A stretch of 64,000 nucleotides of DNA from Diplonema papillatum (GCA_030068145.1 JAPJBO010000116.1:186001-250000); one strand, 5' to 3'. Counted from the first letter of the stretch, positions 9,871 to 18,543 are shown. Notes: generated by a model from the letters alone, not told the origin. Translations and numbers: made by a program.

Positions 9871-11819
9871 TTTGAGTCCGCGGGGTCGACGGCGGGCGCC
9901 TGCGCAGGCGAGGGCGGTGTTGGGGGGGCGTCTTGCAGTTTAGCCCAGCACGCATGGCAAACCACCGCCTCACAGGGGCCGTGTGCACATTGACGCCTCG
10001 CCTGTCCTACTTGCATACGCTTGCAGCAGACTTCGCATAGGAACGCCTTATCGTTTTCGTATGACTCCTGCCAGTTGGCGTGCCGGCAGTCGGTAGCCAT
10101 ATTGTCAGCGGTGTCGAGCCGCGCCACCTTGTCTTGGGTCGTCGTCTCATCGCTGGCGCGGCTCCGCTTCTGTCCCGGAACGGGTTCTGGGCGTTCTTGG
10201 AGGCTCGCGAGGAACTCACGAGGGAGATTAATTTTCACCCGCTGGCACTGCGTGGTGAACCCCTTCCGTTGCCTCGCATCGATGGAACGGTCGTATTTCC
10301 TGATCGAGATTGACGCCCGATCAAGGCGGTAGAGCACTGGTGCCGGAGGTCCCTGGTCGGCAATGACCACGCACACAGTATCCCCTCGCCGTTTGAACGA
10401 ACCGACTGGCTCCACTTTCCATTCGGCTGCTGCGCAGGCGGCGAGGAGGTCGGACGGGTGCTCCGCCGGACACGCCGTGGTGACGATGTACTTGTCACCC
10501 CGACGCTGGCGCTTCGACAGCTTCTTCCCGACCGCCGATTCCGTGGCGGCGACGTGCTCCGGGGTCGTTCGTATGCCGAAGACGCCGGTTTTCGCGCCGC
10601 CGATCACACCGAATGTGTTCGGTGTCCTGGCAGCTATCTGGCGCGCTTCCTCGAGGGCGCAGTCGCTCACCCACACCGCCGGCAGCGTGTCCGTTCCGTT
10701 GACAAACGACATGGCCTTCCAGAAAGTGCCGGCCTTCCCGGAGCTCCGAAGCAGCTTCGGCACGTCTTCGACTGGAACGCGGACGCTCACCTCACACACG
10801 CCCTGTCGTCGGTGCACCTTCGTAAACACCGACGACCAGTCCATGCGCAGACCTTCGGCTTCCGCCGCCTTCTTCGCCATGATCCTGACCGACTGGCCAG
10901 CCTTCATCGCCGTCTCCCACGTAGTGGCGTGGACATAGGCGGCACGTACCTGGAATAGGCACACCTGAGTCGTCGGCTGCCCGGGGGCGACCGTCTTGCA
11001 CGATACCGTCGGCGGGGTGACGTTGCAGTACTTTGCCCACACGTCCTGGTGGTTCCCGTTAGAAAGCACCACCAGGTGCCTCGCCGACTCCGCCCACGGT
11101 ACGGTGCACACGACGGCTACCTTGGCGCCCGGACAGACCCCGATGAGGTCCAGGGCAGCCCCCCATGCGTACTCCGCATCCTCGGTGTTCGCGGCAACAA
11201 GAACGCCGCCCTTCTTGTTCCCCATCTCGACACCTGACTCGACCTTTGGCACTCCCCAGCCATCGAGTACCATGACGGCCTTCGGTCGAGTGCGACGGGT
11301 CTTTTCGGCCCACGTGCTCCCTTTGGGCGTGTTCGGTTGCCCCGCCGCTGCATCGCGCACTTTCTGCGCCCAGGTGTTGTTCGCCGGTGGGTCCGGTTGC
11401 TCTGCAGACGCAGAGGACCGAGTCTTCTCCGGCCGGGTCCGGTCCGGCAGCGGGGGTGCGCATGCGACCGCCGGCCGGGTCCGGTCCGGCGGCGGAGGCT
11501 GTGCGCTTGCGACCGCCGGCCGGGTCCGGTCCGGCGGCGGGGGCTGTGCGTTTGTGACCGTCGGGCCGGGTTTCCTTGCTTCGGCTGCGGGCGGCGCCCC
11601 GGAGTGCGCGGCTTCCATCAGGGTGAGAACGAGGTTCATCATTCTCACCAGCTGCTGCCTCACCTTCTCGTCGACGCCTTTCTCAGCCAAGCATGATGCC
11701 CGGTCAAGCAGTGCGTCGACGTCTCCCATCGTCGAAGATGAACGAGGCAAGCCCGCCACCCTACAGACGGTTTTCGCCCTCTCTCCCTTGCGTTCTTTCT
11801 TACTCTCTGATGTGATCAA
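9864..11819 (-). CDS. LINE ORF1: gag-like nucleic-acid-binding protein
   Basis: This 651-residue protein probably coats the element RNA, judged from its position before ORF2. Residues about 60-130 are low complexity, with repeats of PPPPDRTRPAVA. The middle (about 190-560) matches nothing I recognise. Near the C-terminus (about 590-625) there is a Cys/His cluster: CEVCC, then C-A-H-GPC, then VCHAC. It is spaced like a PHD/RING-type zinc finger, not a CCHC knuckle. ORF1 ends DSKW with the TGA shared with the ORF2 start. The identity of the family is inferred only from context. Confidence 0.8.
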   Translation of the reverse strand: MITSESKKERKGERAKTVCRVAGLPRSSSTMGDVDALLDRASCLAEKGVDEKVRQQLVRMMNLVLTLMEAAHSGAPPAAEARKPGPTVTNAQPPPPDRTRPAVASAQPPPPDRTRPAVACAPPLPDRTRPEKTRSSASAEQPDPPANNTWAQKVRDAAAGQPNTPKGSTWAEKTRRTRPKAVMVLDGWGVPKVESGVEMGNKKGGVLVAANTEDAEYAWGAALDLIGVCPGAKVAVVCTVPWAESARHLVVLSNGNHQDVWAKYCNVTPPTVSCKTVAPGQPTTQVCLFQVRAAYVHATTWETAMKAGQSVRIMAKKAAEAEGLRMDWSSVFTKVHRRQGVCEVSVRVPVEDVPKLLRSSGKAGTFWKAMSFVNGTDTLPAVWVSDCALEEARQIAARTPNTFGVIGGAKTGVFGIRTTPEHVAATESAVGKKLSKRQRRGDKYIVTTACPAEHPSDLLAACAAAEWKVEPVGSFKRRGDTVCVVIADQGPPAPVLYRLDRASISIRKYDRSIDARQRKGFTTQCQRVKINLPREFLASLQERPEPVPGQKRSRASDETTTQDKVARLDTADNMATDCRHANWQESYENDKAFLCEVCCKRMQVGQARRQCAHGPCEAVVCHACWAKLQDAPPTPPSPAQAPAVDPADSKW

Positions 11820-11903
11820 ACTCCCTCCCGCTTCTTTCCACCCAAGGTGTTTCCGGGCAGAACCCGGAGCCGCTTTCCTTCAAGGGTAGCCACGGCAAGC
11901 CAC

Positions 11904-11917
11904 CAATAAAGTACAGA
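11904..11917 (-). other. Spliced-leader-like remnant at the LINE 5' end
   Basis: On the minus strand the bases TCTGTACTTTATTG are identical to the last 14 of the Diplonema spliced-leader exon as I recall it. They stand 85 bases before the ORF1 start in the correct orientation. A LINE transcript that had received a leader by trans-splicing and was then reverse transcribed would leave exactly this mark. The rest of the leader is not recognisable, so the copy would be cut at its 5' side. Confidence 0.45.
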
Positions 11918-12069
11918 CTTTGATATGCAGCAACAATCTGTGACGATAGACTGCACAAGCCGCTACAGACCTCTTCGCGTCGTGTCATGCTTCGGTCGCT
12001 TCTTGCCCCGCGTACTGTTTGTCTCCGGTGCGCGATTCACGTCCGCTGTCTTTGGCAAAGATCGTTTAC

Positions 12070-12191
12070 CCAGCAGACGCTCTGTTTAAATTCCTGGGTC
12101 CGAAAACGAGCATCGCATATCTTCTGGATCCAAATCGCAAGGTCTGATGCAATTGGATGGTGTTCAATCGATGGATCTTGAACAAGAGCGG
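12070..12191 (-). CDS. AT-hook protein, exon 2 (internal)
   Basis: The acceptor ACAATTGTCAG and donor TGG|GTAAAC enclose 122 bases open in one frame. They encode a stretch beginning ALVQDPSIEHHP and ending QEFKQSVCW, with protein-like composition but no family I recognise. It needs two bases to complete its first codon, exactly what exon 1 at 12730-12928 leaves over. Family B repeat lies about 30 bases upstream of the acceptor. Later exons were not found; the LINE follows. Confidence 0.45.
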
Positions 12192-12223
12192 CTGACAATT
12201 GTCTCGTTATATTTGCGAATATT

Positions 12224-12360
12224 TTTAGAGTTAAAGTTCGCTTGAAATTCAGGGGTTTTAGGGTCTCCGTGTGACGGTTCATGAATGGGTTCTCTTAGAG
12301 CAAGAAAGGGCTATGTGGTTACGGGTTGTATATTTAGTGCACGGGTTATGACTAGCCATG
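12224..12360 (+). repeat. Dispersed repeat family B, long copy
   Basis: It matches 29086-29245 almost base for base, including 'TTCATGAATGGGTTCTCTTA' and 'GGTTACGGGTTGTATATTT'. Read on the minus strand it ends about 30 bases before the acceptor of the exon at 12070-12191. Confidence 0.75.
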
Positions 12361-12729
12361 TCCGGGACTGTATGTGACCATCACCAAGTACATTCCTTCG
12401 TGGAGAGAGAATTTTTAATCATATTTATTCCAGGTCGCAATCTTGTGCAGAAACGGGGCTTCTTGCGCAGCATTCCACCACGAAAACGACGTTTCGTATG
12501 CAGACGGTTGTCAGGCTCTCAAAATTCATCTTCGGCACACCATTCCTGCCACACCGGGGGTGCTTGCCGGATGGCCTTGGGACAGCCAACTGCTCTTTCA
12601 CGGATCATTCTATCTCGACACTCTGAACGTCGCGCTTGCAGGCTTCGGCTGGTCAGCTGGTTCAGCGTCTCGGGGCTGTTGTTCCGGCGTCAGGACGGTG
12701 CTTCTTGACCTGCCGTTTACCTGTCTCAC

Positions 12730-12928
12730 CAGGCTTCGTTTGAACAACACCGCCAACTTTGCCTTTCGGCTTGTTTTTGCTGCCTTTTGGTCGGCCTCGG
12801 CGCTTTTTTTGTCCCTGATTGGACGCCTCGGTTGTTGATGATGATGATGCCTTTGTGCTCGCATGCGATGACGACGAGTCCTCGTCAGACGAAGTCGCAT
12901 CCACGACCGGTCGTTTTCTTTTGACCAT
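12730..12928 (-). CDS. AT-hook protein, exon 1
   Basis: An ATG at 12928 opens 66 codons followed by a strong donor, CCTG|GTGAGA. The protein starts MVKRKRPVVD, continues with a Ser-rich acidic stretch (residues 11-37), and has a classic AT-hook at about 42-57 (KKRRGRPKGSKNKPKG) that would bind the minor groove of AT-rich DNA. It is therefore likely nuclear. The frame runs on to 12662 without splicing, giving an 88-residue alternative. The phase-1 donor fits exon 2. Whether it is a host gene or the start of a transposase is open. Confidence 0.5.
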
Positions 12929-13059
12929 TTTGTTCCCCTTGGCAAGGTATGAGTGTGGTGTTCCTTCTTTGGGTACCTGTTATCACTTGCGTTGGCCACA
13001 GAACAAGCTTAGGCAACCACTTCTACTTGCTGACAGCACAACCGCACATTTCTGCACAA

Positions 13060-13137
13060 GGGCAGACTATTTTTTTTTTTGATCCGCGTCCTAGCGCGCG
13101 GAAAATTTTGGGAAACCGTGGAAAAAAAAATAGTTGA
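13060..13137 (+). repeat. Left arm of an inverted repeat pair
   Basis: It begins 'GGGCAGACTATTTTT' and runs through 'GATCCGCGTCC' and 'GCGCGCGGAAAATTTT'. The same string in reverse complement ends at 20661. The pair could be the ends of one transposon enclosing the decayed gene at 18.7-20.5 kb, or two solo copies facing each other. Confidence 0.55.
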
Positions 13138-13138
13138 A

Positions 13139-13439
13139 ATCTTATTTCCCATCCCTTTGATTTTTTCCGCCGGCAGTACAATGAGACGTTGAAGGAAGAC
13201 GTTGGATAGGAGGAGGAAGAGACGATTCTTCGTTTGGGTTTTTATTACGACGCAGCGAGCGTCGGGGTCCCGTGGAGAAACACAGGACCACCTTGCTCCT
13301 GTCCTTGCGAGGTTGCGAGGGGGGCCGGTCGATTGAATTCTTCCCGCTATGGAACAGAGGGCCCGTTGACTCGCAGGAGGAAACACTTCTGCGGGGTACC
13401 CTCTTCCGTGTGCCAATCACGCGGAAGGAAATCCAACCG
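13139..13439 (-). repeat. Split direct repeat B2
   Basis: A 301-base unit, identical by eye to B1 at 13637-13937 (offset 498). It forms the distal end of the retroelement. Confidence 0.9.
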
Positions 13440-13501
13440 GAGGAGCAAGGGTTTTCGAATACGAACTGTGCGAACCCTTTCCAAGGGACGGGTGGGAGGG
13501 A

Positions 13502-13626
13502 ACTTTGAAATTTTTTCTGACCTGCGGGTCAGTGGCGCAAAAAATCGGAAAGGGAGAAGGTGTGTGTTTGGGTGTTCACCTATATTGTTGGGAGAATAAG
13601 ACCAAGCGAAAAAAGACTGCGTGTTT
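13502..13626 (-). repeat. Split direct repeat A2
   Basis: A 125-base unit, identical by eye to A1 at 18419-18543. It lies between B1 and B2. Confidence 0.9.
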
Positions 13627-13636
13627 TTTCTCACCG

Positions 13637-13937
13637 ATCTTATTTCCCATCCCTTTGATTTTTTCCGCCGGCAGTACAATGAGACGTTGAAGGAAGACGT
13701 TGGATAGGAGGAGGAAGAGACGATTCTTCGTTTGGGTTTTTATTACGACGCAGCGAGCGTCGGGGTCCCGTGGAGAAACACAGGACCACCTTGCTCCTGT
13801 CCTTGCGAGGTTGCGAGGGGGGCCGGTCGATTGAATTCTTCCCGCTATGGAACAGAGGGCCCGTTGACTCGCAGGAGGAAACACTTCTGCGGGGTACCCT
13901 CTTCCGTGTGCCAATCACGCGGAAGGAAATCCAACCG
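13637..13937 (-). repeat. Split direct repeat B1
   Basis: The inner copy of the 301-base B unit. It starts 38 bases beyond the stop codon of the RT-RNase H ORF. Confidence 0.9.
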
Positions 13938-13974
13938 TATTAAGAACAAAGCCCCCCCCCTCTCTTCTCTCCGC

Positions 13975-15405
13975 TTACAAACTCCTTGTGTCCATGTCTG
14001 CCACCATGTTCTGACTCGGCACGAGGTGTGTTCGGACGTCCGCCTTCTGCAGATGCGCGCACAGTCCGACAAGGAGATGGTTCTCGGCCAAGTGGGGGGA
14101 CGCCAGCTTCCTGCACCGGCTTTCTGCGGTGCTATTGTCATGGAAAGCCTCCATCCTCACCCAACCGACCGAAATCTCTCTCGCGACGCGCAGACCGATA
14201 GCCGCTGATACGAGTTCTCGGCGCCGTATGGGCGTTGGCGGGGCCAGCTGCGTCAGTTTATCTGCCCAAGTCCACCGCTCTCGAACGAGAACCACGCCCC
14301 TCGTTGGGTCCAGCACCGCGAAGGCGCCTCCCTCATCGGAAGCATCCGCCCAGATATGCAAATCTCTTGTGGGGTGACCGACTTGGCGTGGATTGCATTC
14401 GCGAAGCCACTTTTTCCCCGCGTTGACCTCCTCCAGCAGCTTCTGCGAGGGCGCGACCAGAGTGTCCCAGTCCTTGTTGGTTATGCACCTTCGACTTATC
14501 TGCCTGTTGGCTCTGAGCAGCCTTGGATACGCAGCCGCCGGACTTCTCATTATATAAAGGGCCCACCGCAGGCAACCAATGAATTGGGCCAGACCCCTGA
14601 ACGAAGTGATCTTTCCTGGCGTTTCTTGACCTGCCACAGCATCTGCCCACTGACGCGGGACAGCGAGCGTCTTCTCTTCGAGATTTAGCTGGACTCCGTC
14701 AAAGACTCCTGTCGAAGATGGGATAGTCACCTTATCCTCCCTTATCTGGATATTCGCATCTGCAATGGCTTTTCTCAGCCGCTTCTCTTTTTCACGCACA
14801 TCCTCTTCGGTCGAACCGCCCAGCCCAATATCGTCGTATACCGCGAGACTACTGTCTGAAACACCGGCAAGACGCCTAACCCCAAGGGTTGACAGCTGCG
14901 CAGCAGTGGGGGCGCGGGATATACCTGGCACCGCGACAGTGAATACATAGTACTCGCCACCCCTTGCCCTGAAACCGAGAGACTCGGATAGGGCCTGTGA
15001 CACTGGTAACTGATAAAAATATCCCAATAAGTCCAGAACCATGAAGAAAGAGAACTCTAGTACAAATGACTCTATGTCCCTAAGCGACGGGGTCTTTGGC
15101 GATAGCACCCGTGCAGTGCGCAGGTCGAAGGGCCGACCGTCAATCAGCAGTCGAGTCTCGCTCTTGCCCTTTTTCGCCACTTTAAAAACTCGTAGCGTGA
15201 TCCTCGGCCTTCGCTCTGCAAGTCGCACGATGCCGCACTTCAGCATCGCGCTGAGGTCGCCTTGCGTTATATCCAGGCTGGGTAGCGCCTGATACCTCTC
15301 CGTGGTGGTCAACAGCAGTTCCTGTGTGCATTGCCGCAACGTGAACGCCTCTGTGTCGGTCAGACCTTGCTCGATCACTGCATAGTTTGCCCTCGTGTTT
15401 GGCAA
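13975..15405 (-). CDS. Reverse transcriptase and RNase H of the YR retroelement
   Basis: This 476-residue ORF holds a DIRS-type reverse transcriptase. Recognisable parts are LLIDGRPFDLR near 85, FFMVLDLLGYFYQLPV near 118-133, FTVAVPGISRAPTAAQ, and the catalytic AVYDDIGLGG near 188-197. An RNase H domain follows, recognised by DLHIWADASDEGGAFAVLD near 347-365. It would copy the element RNA into DNA and remove the template. It overlaps the upstream repeat-rich ORF by about 30 bases. Confidence 0.9.
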   Translation of the reverse strand: MPNTRANYAVIEQGLTDTEAFTLRQCTQELLLTTTERYQALPSLDITQGDLSAMLKCGIVRLAERRPRITLRVFKVAKKGKSETRLLIDGRPFDLRTARVLSPKTPSLRDIESFVLEFSFFMVLDLLGYFYQLPVSQALSESLGFRARGGEYYVFTVAVPGISRAPTAAQLSTLGVRRLAGVSDSSLAVYDDIGLGGSTEEDVREKEKRLRKAIADANIQIREDKVTIPSSTGVFDGVQLNLEEKTLAVPRQWADAVAGQETPGKITSFRGLAQFIGCLRWALYIMRSPAAAYPRLLRANRQISRRCITNKDWDTLVAPSQKLLEEVNAGKKWLRECNPRQVGHPTRDLHIWADASDEGGAFAVLDPTRGVVLVRERWTWADKLTQLAPPTPIRRRELVSAAIGLRVAREISVGWVRMEAFHDNSTAESRCRKLASPHLAENHLLVGLCAHLQKADVRTHLVPSQNMVADMDTRSL

Positions 15406-17453
15406 AGTGTTGGCAGAGACCTCATGTATGAGCGCGTAGACAGCGCGCCCAGAACTGCTTCAGATGACCGGACCTTCGCTTTAACATCGGGCCGTGCCTC
15501 GACGACGAAGCTCTCGACGCGCTCCTTTCTGTCGTACTCCTCTTCCGATTTCTCACCGAGCTCGCCCTGCATAGCGGCTTCTGCCCAGGCAAGCACTTTT
15601 AGTGTTACCTTTCTGGCGTCCGGGTGAAACTCTTCATTCCACTCCTTGAGGGGATGGAACACGGCCAGATTGCTGGCGTACCACGGACAGAAAGTACTAA
15701 CCTTTGGTGTACCTTTGACTTTCAGCGCGGTGTCGTCCCGTGGACTAGCTACGTGGAGGGCTTCCATGAGGGAGCAACTTATGCTTCGCCCGGAGCGCGT
15801 TCCCTTCAAAGCGGGGTTCCCTCGTAGTGGCGGCTGCTCTGCGGAGCGGGCTCCACCTTGCCAAAGGTGCCTACGCTGCTCTTTGTCGAGCACTCCCTGC
15901 AGGAGCGGGTGCCTCTGCGGAGGCGGGTGCTCTGCGGAGCGGCTTCCCTCTGGGAAGGGGGGCGTCTGCGGCGGCGGTTGTTCTATGTTCCTCTGCGGAG
16001 GTAGTTGCTCTGCGGAGCGGCTTCCCTCCGAAAAAGGGCGCCTCTGCGGAGGCGGTTCTGCGAAGTGTCTCTGCGGAGATGTTTGCTCTGCGGAGCGGAT
16101 TCCCTCTGGAATGTGCCTCTGCGGAGACGGTTGCTCTGCGGAGCGGATTTCCTCTGGAACTGGAAAGTGCTTCTGCGGAAGCAGTTGCTCTGCGGAGCGG
16201 TTTTCCTCTTGAACTGGGGAGTGCCCCTGCGGAAACGGTCGCTCTGCGGAGCGGATTTTCTCTTGAGCTGGAGAGTGCCTCTGCGGAGGCGGTCGCTCTG
16301 CGGAGCGGATTCTCTCTTGAACTGGAAAGTGCTTCTGCGGAAGCCGTTGCTCTGCGGAGCGGTTTTTCTCTTGAACTGGGGAGTACCCCTGCGGAAGCGG
16401 TCGCTCTGCGGAGCGGACGTTCTCTTGAACTGGAGAGTGCCTTTGCGGAAGCGGTTGCTCTGCAGAGCGAATTCCGTCTGGTAAAAAACACCGTTGCTGA
16501 GACGGTCGCCCTGCGGGACAAGCTACCTCACTGGCGCGTGCAGGTGCGCAGACAGTCTTTCGGTCCGTCGGTGGTCTGGGGTCACGCATCCCCAAAGGTA
16601 CCGCCGCAGTGTTGTCACCGATGTGTGCCTCGCAAGGAGCAGAAGCTCCTCCCAGTCGGCACCGCCCCTTGCCAGGTGCTGTAGCGCGCCTCTCTTCCAG
16701 CTGTGCCCAGAGCAAGCCGGCGCAACGTTTCTCGCTATACGCAGCAGGGTCTGTGCGGTCGTCTTGCCGAACGTCCCACGGCGCGCCAGCCAGCTTCTCA
16801 CTTTCGACGCCATATTCAGTGGGAGCCTGTAGGACACTTCTGATTCGTGCAGGCGAAGGCTTGCCTCTTTCGAGGTCCACCAAGCAATGCGAACTATACC
16901 AGGGGCCTGCATCGTTACGTCTCCGGACCTCAGAGCGGTCAGGTCTGCCATCCGTAACGCACAGCTCCATAGGAGCGTCGCCGCAGCCGCGAGCTCCTCG
17001 TCTCCCGATACGACGCCTATGATCGTCTGTGCCTCCTCGAAACTCAGCGGGACCGCGTGGCTCGGCGTCTCCCTTCTTTCCAGACGTCGCTTCAAGATCG
17101 CCCTTTTCGTCTTCGCCAGGTCGGCCGCTGGAACACCCCATCTTGAGCCCAACACGCTGACGTATTGCTCCACCGACACCGTGCGCATTTTCCCGGTCCT
17201 CGGGCGGCCCCGTCTGCCGGCCTCCCGCGCCGTGTAGCGGGCGAGCTGGGCCCCGCTCATTCCGTCGAGCATTGCAGCCGCGAATGCCTTGATCCGGAGG
17301 GATGCCGGTGCTGCTCGAAGCCCTGCAGCTTGTGTGAACTTCTCCAAGGTCCCCTCCATCGACAGACGCTGTTTTCTCGTCGATGACGCTAAAGCTAGCG
17401 ACTCGAACTTCTCGATTTTTCCCTCCCAGGACGCCATCTGGGAGGGGAGTCAT
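15375..17453 (-). CDS. Repeat-rich ORF of the YR retroelement
   Basis: A 692-codon open frame. Its first part lies over the recombinase ORF in another frame; its second part (about 15375-16520) is unique. The unique part has about eleven imperfect 20-residue repeats of the type RSAEQPLPQRHSPVQE, mirrored in 60-bp DNA repeats at 15830-16500. A more ordinary stretch with HPLKEWNEEFHPDARK then leads to the RT ORF. I do not recognise a protease or other named domain. The true start is unclear. Confidence 0.55.
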   Translation of the reverse strand: MTPLPDGVLGGKNREVRVASFSVIDEKTASVDGGDLGEVHTSCRASSSTGIPPDQGIRGCNARRNERGPARPLHGAGGRQTGPPEDRENAHGVGGAIRQRVGLKMGCSSGRPGEDEKGDLEATSGKKGDAEPRGPAEFRGGTDDHRRRIGRRGARGCGDAPMELCVTDGRPDRSEVRRRNDAGPWYSSHCLVDLERGKPSPARIRSVLQAPTEYGVESEKLAGAPWDVRQDDRTDPAAYSEKRCAGLLWAQLEERRATAPGKGRCRLGGASAPCEAHIGDNTAAVPLGMRDPRPPTDRKTVCAPARASEVACPAGRPSQQRCFLPDGIRSAEQPLPQRHSPVQENVRSAERPLPQGYSPVQEKNRSAEQRLPQKHFPVQERIRSAERPPPQRHSPAQEKIRSAERPFPQGHSPVQEENRSAEQLLPQKHFPVPEEIRSAEQPSPQRHIPEGIRSAEQTSPQRHFAEPPPQRRPFSEGSRSAEQLPPQRNIEQPPPQTPPFPEGSRSAEHPPPQRHPLLQGVLDKEQRRHLWQGGARSAEQPPLRGNPALKGTRSGRSISCSLMEALHVASPRDDTALKVKGTPKVSTFCPWYASNLAVFHPLKEWNEEFHPDARKVTLKVLAWAEAAMQGELGEKSEEEYDRKERVESFVVEARPDVKAKVRSSEAVLGALSTRSYMRSLPTLCQTRGQTMQ
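16523..17437 (-). CDS. Tyrosine recombinase of the YR retroelement
   Basis: This 304-residue integrase of the lambda/Cre fold would insert the circular DNA copy by site-specific recombination. The N-terminal half is a helical SAM-like DNA-binding region. The catalytic half shows ALRMADL with the first Arg near 175, GHSWKRGALQHL (the H-x-x-R box) near 248-259, and the second box LARHTSVTTLRRYLWG near 271-286 with the candidate Tyr nucleophile in LRRYL. It follows directly after the gag-like ORF. Confidence 0.9.
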   Translation of the reverse strand: MASWEGKIEKFESLALASSTRKQRLSMEGTLEKFTQAAGLRAAPASLRIKAFAAAMLDGMSGAQLARYTAREAGRRGRPRTGKMRTVSVEQYVSVLGSRWGVPAADLAKTKRAILKRRLERRETPSHAVPLSFEEAQTIIGVVSGDEELAAAATLLWSCALRMADLTALRSGDVTMQAPGIVRIAWWTSKEASLRLHESEVSYRLPLNMASKVRSWLARRGTFGKTTAQTLLRIARNVAPACSGHSWKRGALQHLARGGADWEELLLLARHTSVTTLRRYLWGCVTPDHRRTERLSAHLHAPVR

Positions 17454-18406
17454 TCGTTTTTTGGAGGTGCGTTCCGCTTGCCCGAGGGCGGCACCGATAC
17501 CCGTTGCGGCGCCGCTACATGCCTGAATCTACAGCGTTCGCGCATGCAACGCCCATTGCGGAAGTTATGGCAAATTGCCGACGGCCCCTTCGCACTCGTA
17601 CTCCGGTCGCTGCCGCGCTGCCTGATTGTAGCTTTCAGACGCCGGCGTGCTTCTGCGACGTGTCGTGGAAGGCGCGAGGCCTCCTGTATTCCTCGCATTT
17701 CCACCCCTGCAGCCGGGTTCCGCGTGTCGTAGACCGCCTGCAGCTGTTCGTACTCGTTGAACAGCCGAGTCAGCTTTAGCAGCCACATCGGCGTGGCCAT
17801 CGGACCCCGCATTCGCAGGTGCTCCCGGACTTTGGTAGTCACATCATCCCGTCTCTCCTGCAGTTCCCTATTGCTGCGAAACCTGTACAGGCGTGACACC
17901 GTACCTTCGAGAAGAGCAAAACCCCCGACCCCGATAGGAGCGTCCTTCCAAAATGTCGCCTCCAGCATCTTGAAGTCGTCTTCCTCATCCTCGTCAAGCA
18001 CCATACTATTTCCCACTGGGGGCACGTGCCGGTCCAATAGCTCCAACGCCTCCCGCTCATCGCCCGCCAGGGCCAATTCCTGCAGCGCATCGGCGTCCAT
18101 CTTCTGCCAGAAGCCCGGGTACTCATCCTCGAAGGCATCAAAGATGGCCCCCGCCCGATCGACGTCCAACATCGGCAGCAACGCTTCGGGACGCAACTCC
18201 TGTTGTGGTGCTGGCCTGCTTCGCTTCGCCCGCGGTTCATCCGGGTCCTCCAGCGGTCTTCCCCGCTGCTGCTGCTGCTCTTTCAGCCGCTCTTCAGCCT
18301 CCCTCAGCTTATCCTCGCGCTCTTTAAGCGACCGCTCCAGCTCCTCCATCCTCTTCTCCCGTTCCAGAAGGTCATCCCCGTTTCTCGCCTGCGCCTTCGG
18401 CGGCAT
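17450..18406 (-). CDS. Gag-like protein of the YR retroelement
   Basis: A 318-residue protein. Residues about 14-50 form a charged coiled coil (EREKRMEELERSLKEREDKL). A Pro/Arg-rich linker and an acidic central region follow. Near the C-terminus a CCCH zinc knuckle, CHNFRNGRCMRERCRFRH, lies at about 284-301 and probably binds the element RNA. It is the first ORF of the element and ends 12 bases before the recombinase start. Confidence 0.82.
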   Translation of the reverse strand: MPPKAQARNGDDLLEREKRMEELERSLKEREDKLREAEERLKEQQQQRGRPLEDPDEPRAKRSRPAPQQELRPEALLPMLDVDRAGAIFDAFEDEYPGFWQKMDADALQELALAGDEREALELLDRHVPPVGNSMVLDEDEEDDFKMLEATFWKDAPIGVGGFALLEGTVSRLYRFRSNRELQERRDDVTTKVREHLRMRGPMATPMWLLKLTRLFNEYEQLQAVYDTRNPAAGVEMRGIQEASRLPRHVAEARRRLKATIRQRGSDRSTSAKGPSAICHNFRNGRCMRERCRFRHVAAPQRVSVPPSGKRNAPPKNE

Positions 18407-18418
18407 ATTCTGGTCTCG

Positions 18419-18543
18419 ACTTTGAAATTTTTTCTGACCTGCGGGTCAGTGGCGCAAAAAATCGGAAAGGGAGAAGGTGTGTGTTTGGGTGTTCACCTAT
18501 ATTGTTGGGAGAATAAGACCAAGCGAAAAAAGACTGCGTGTTT
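18419..18543 (-). repeat. Split direct repeat A1
   Basis: The leading terminal copy of the 125-base A unit. It ends 13 bases before the gag-like start codon. Confidence 0.9.

Larger units (their letters stand above)
5369..11917 (-). mobile_element. Full-length non-LTR retrotransposon (LINE) with two ORFs
   Basis: This is a minus-strand LINE of about 6.5 kb with a 98-base leader, ORF1 (9864-11819), ORF2 (5521-9870) and a short 3' end. The ORFs overlap by 7 bases (ATGGTGA, where the ORF1 stop lies inside the ORF2 start region), suggesting coupled translation. Both ORFs are uninterrupted, so it may be a young insertion. A short A6 tract at 5369-5374 (minus strand) could be the tail; a CTA-type microsatellite lies near 5419-5434. 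I could not find a target-site duplication, so both ends are estimates. It lies beyond the last visible AT-hook exon, perhaps inside that gene's next intron. Confidence 0.85.
13139..18543 (-). mobile_element. Tyrosine-recombinase retroelement (VIPER/TATE/PAT-like)
   Basis: This is an apparently whole element of about 5.4 kb on the minus strand. In element order it has a left repeat A1 (18419-18543), a gag-like ORF, a tyrosine recombinase ORF, a repeat-rich ORF, an RT-RNase H ORF, then B1 (13637-13937), A2 (13502-13626) and B2 (13139-13439). Such split direct repeats in the order A1-ORFs-B1-A2-B2 are a hallmark of PAT-like members of the DIRS order. They let the element integrate through a circle with its own recombinase, so no target duplication is expected. 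A and B copies look identical by eye, suggesting a recent insertion. The gene order matches kinetoplastid VIPER/TATE elements. Confidence 0.88.

Noticed and set aside
12434-12640. Plus-strand open stretch after TTTATTCCAG (reads CRNGASCAAFHHENDVSYAD)
   Set aside because: It looks coding, but it is antisense to the AT-hook intron, has no donor I can defend, and no recognisable family.
15830-16500. Separate plus-strand Cys/Ala-rich ORFs over the 60-bp repeats
   Set aside because: They are antisense to the repeat-rich ORF of the retroelement and arise from its periodic composition.
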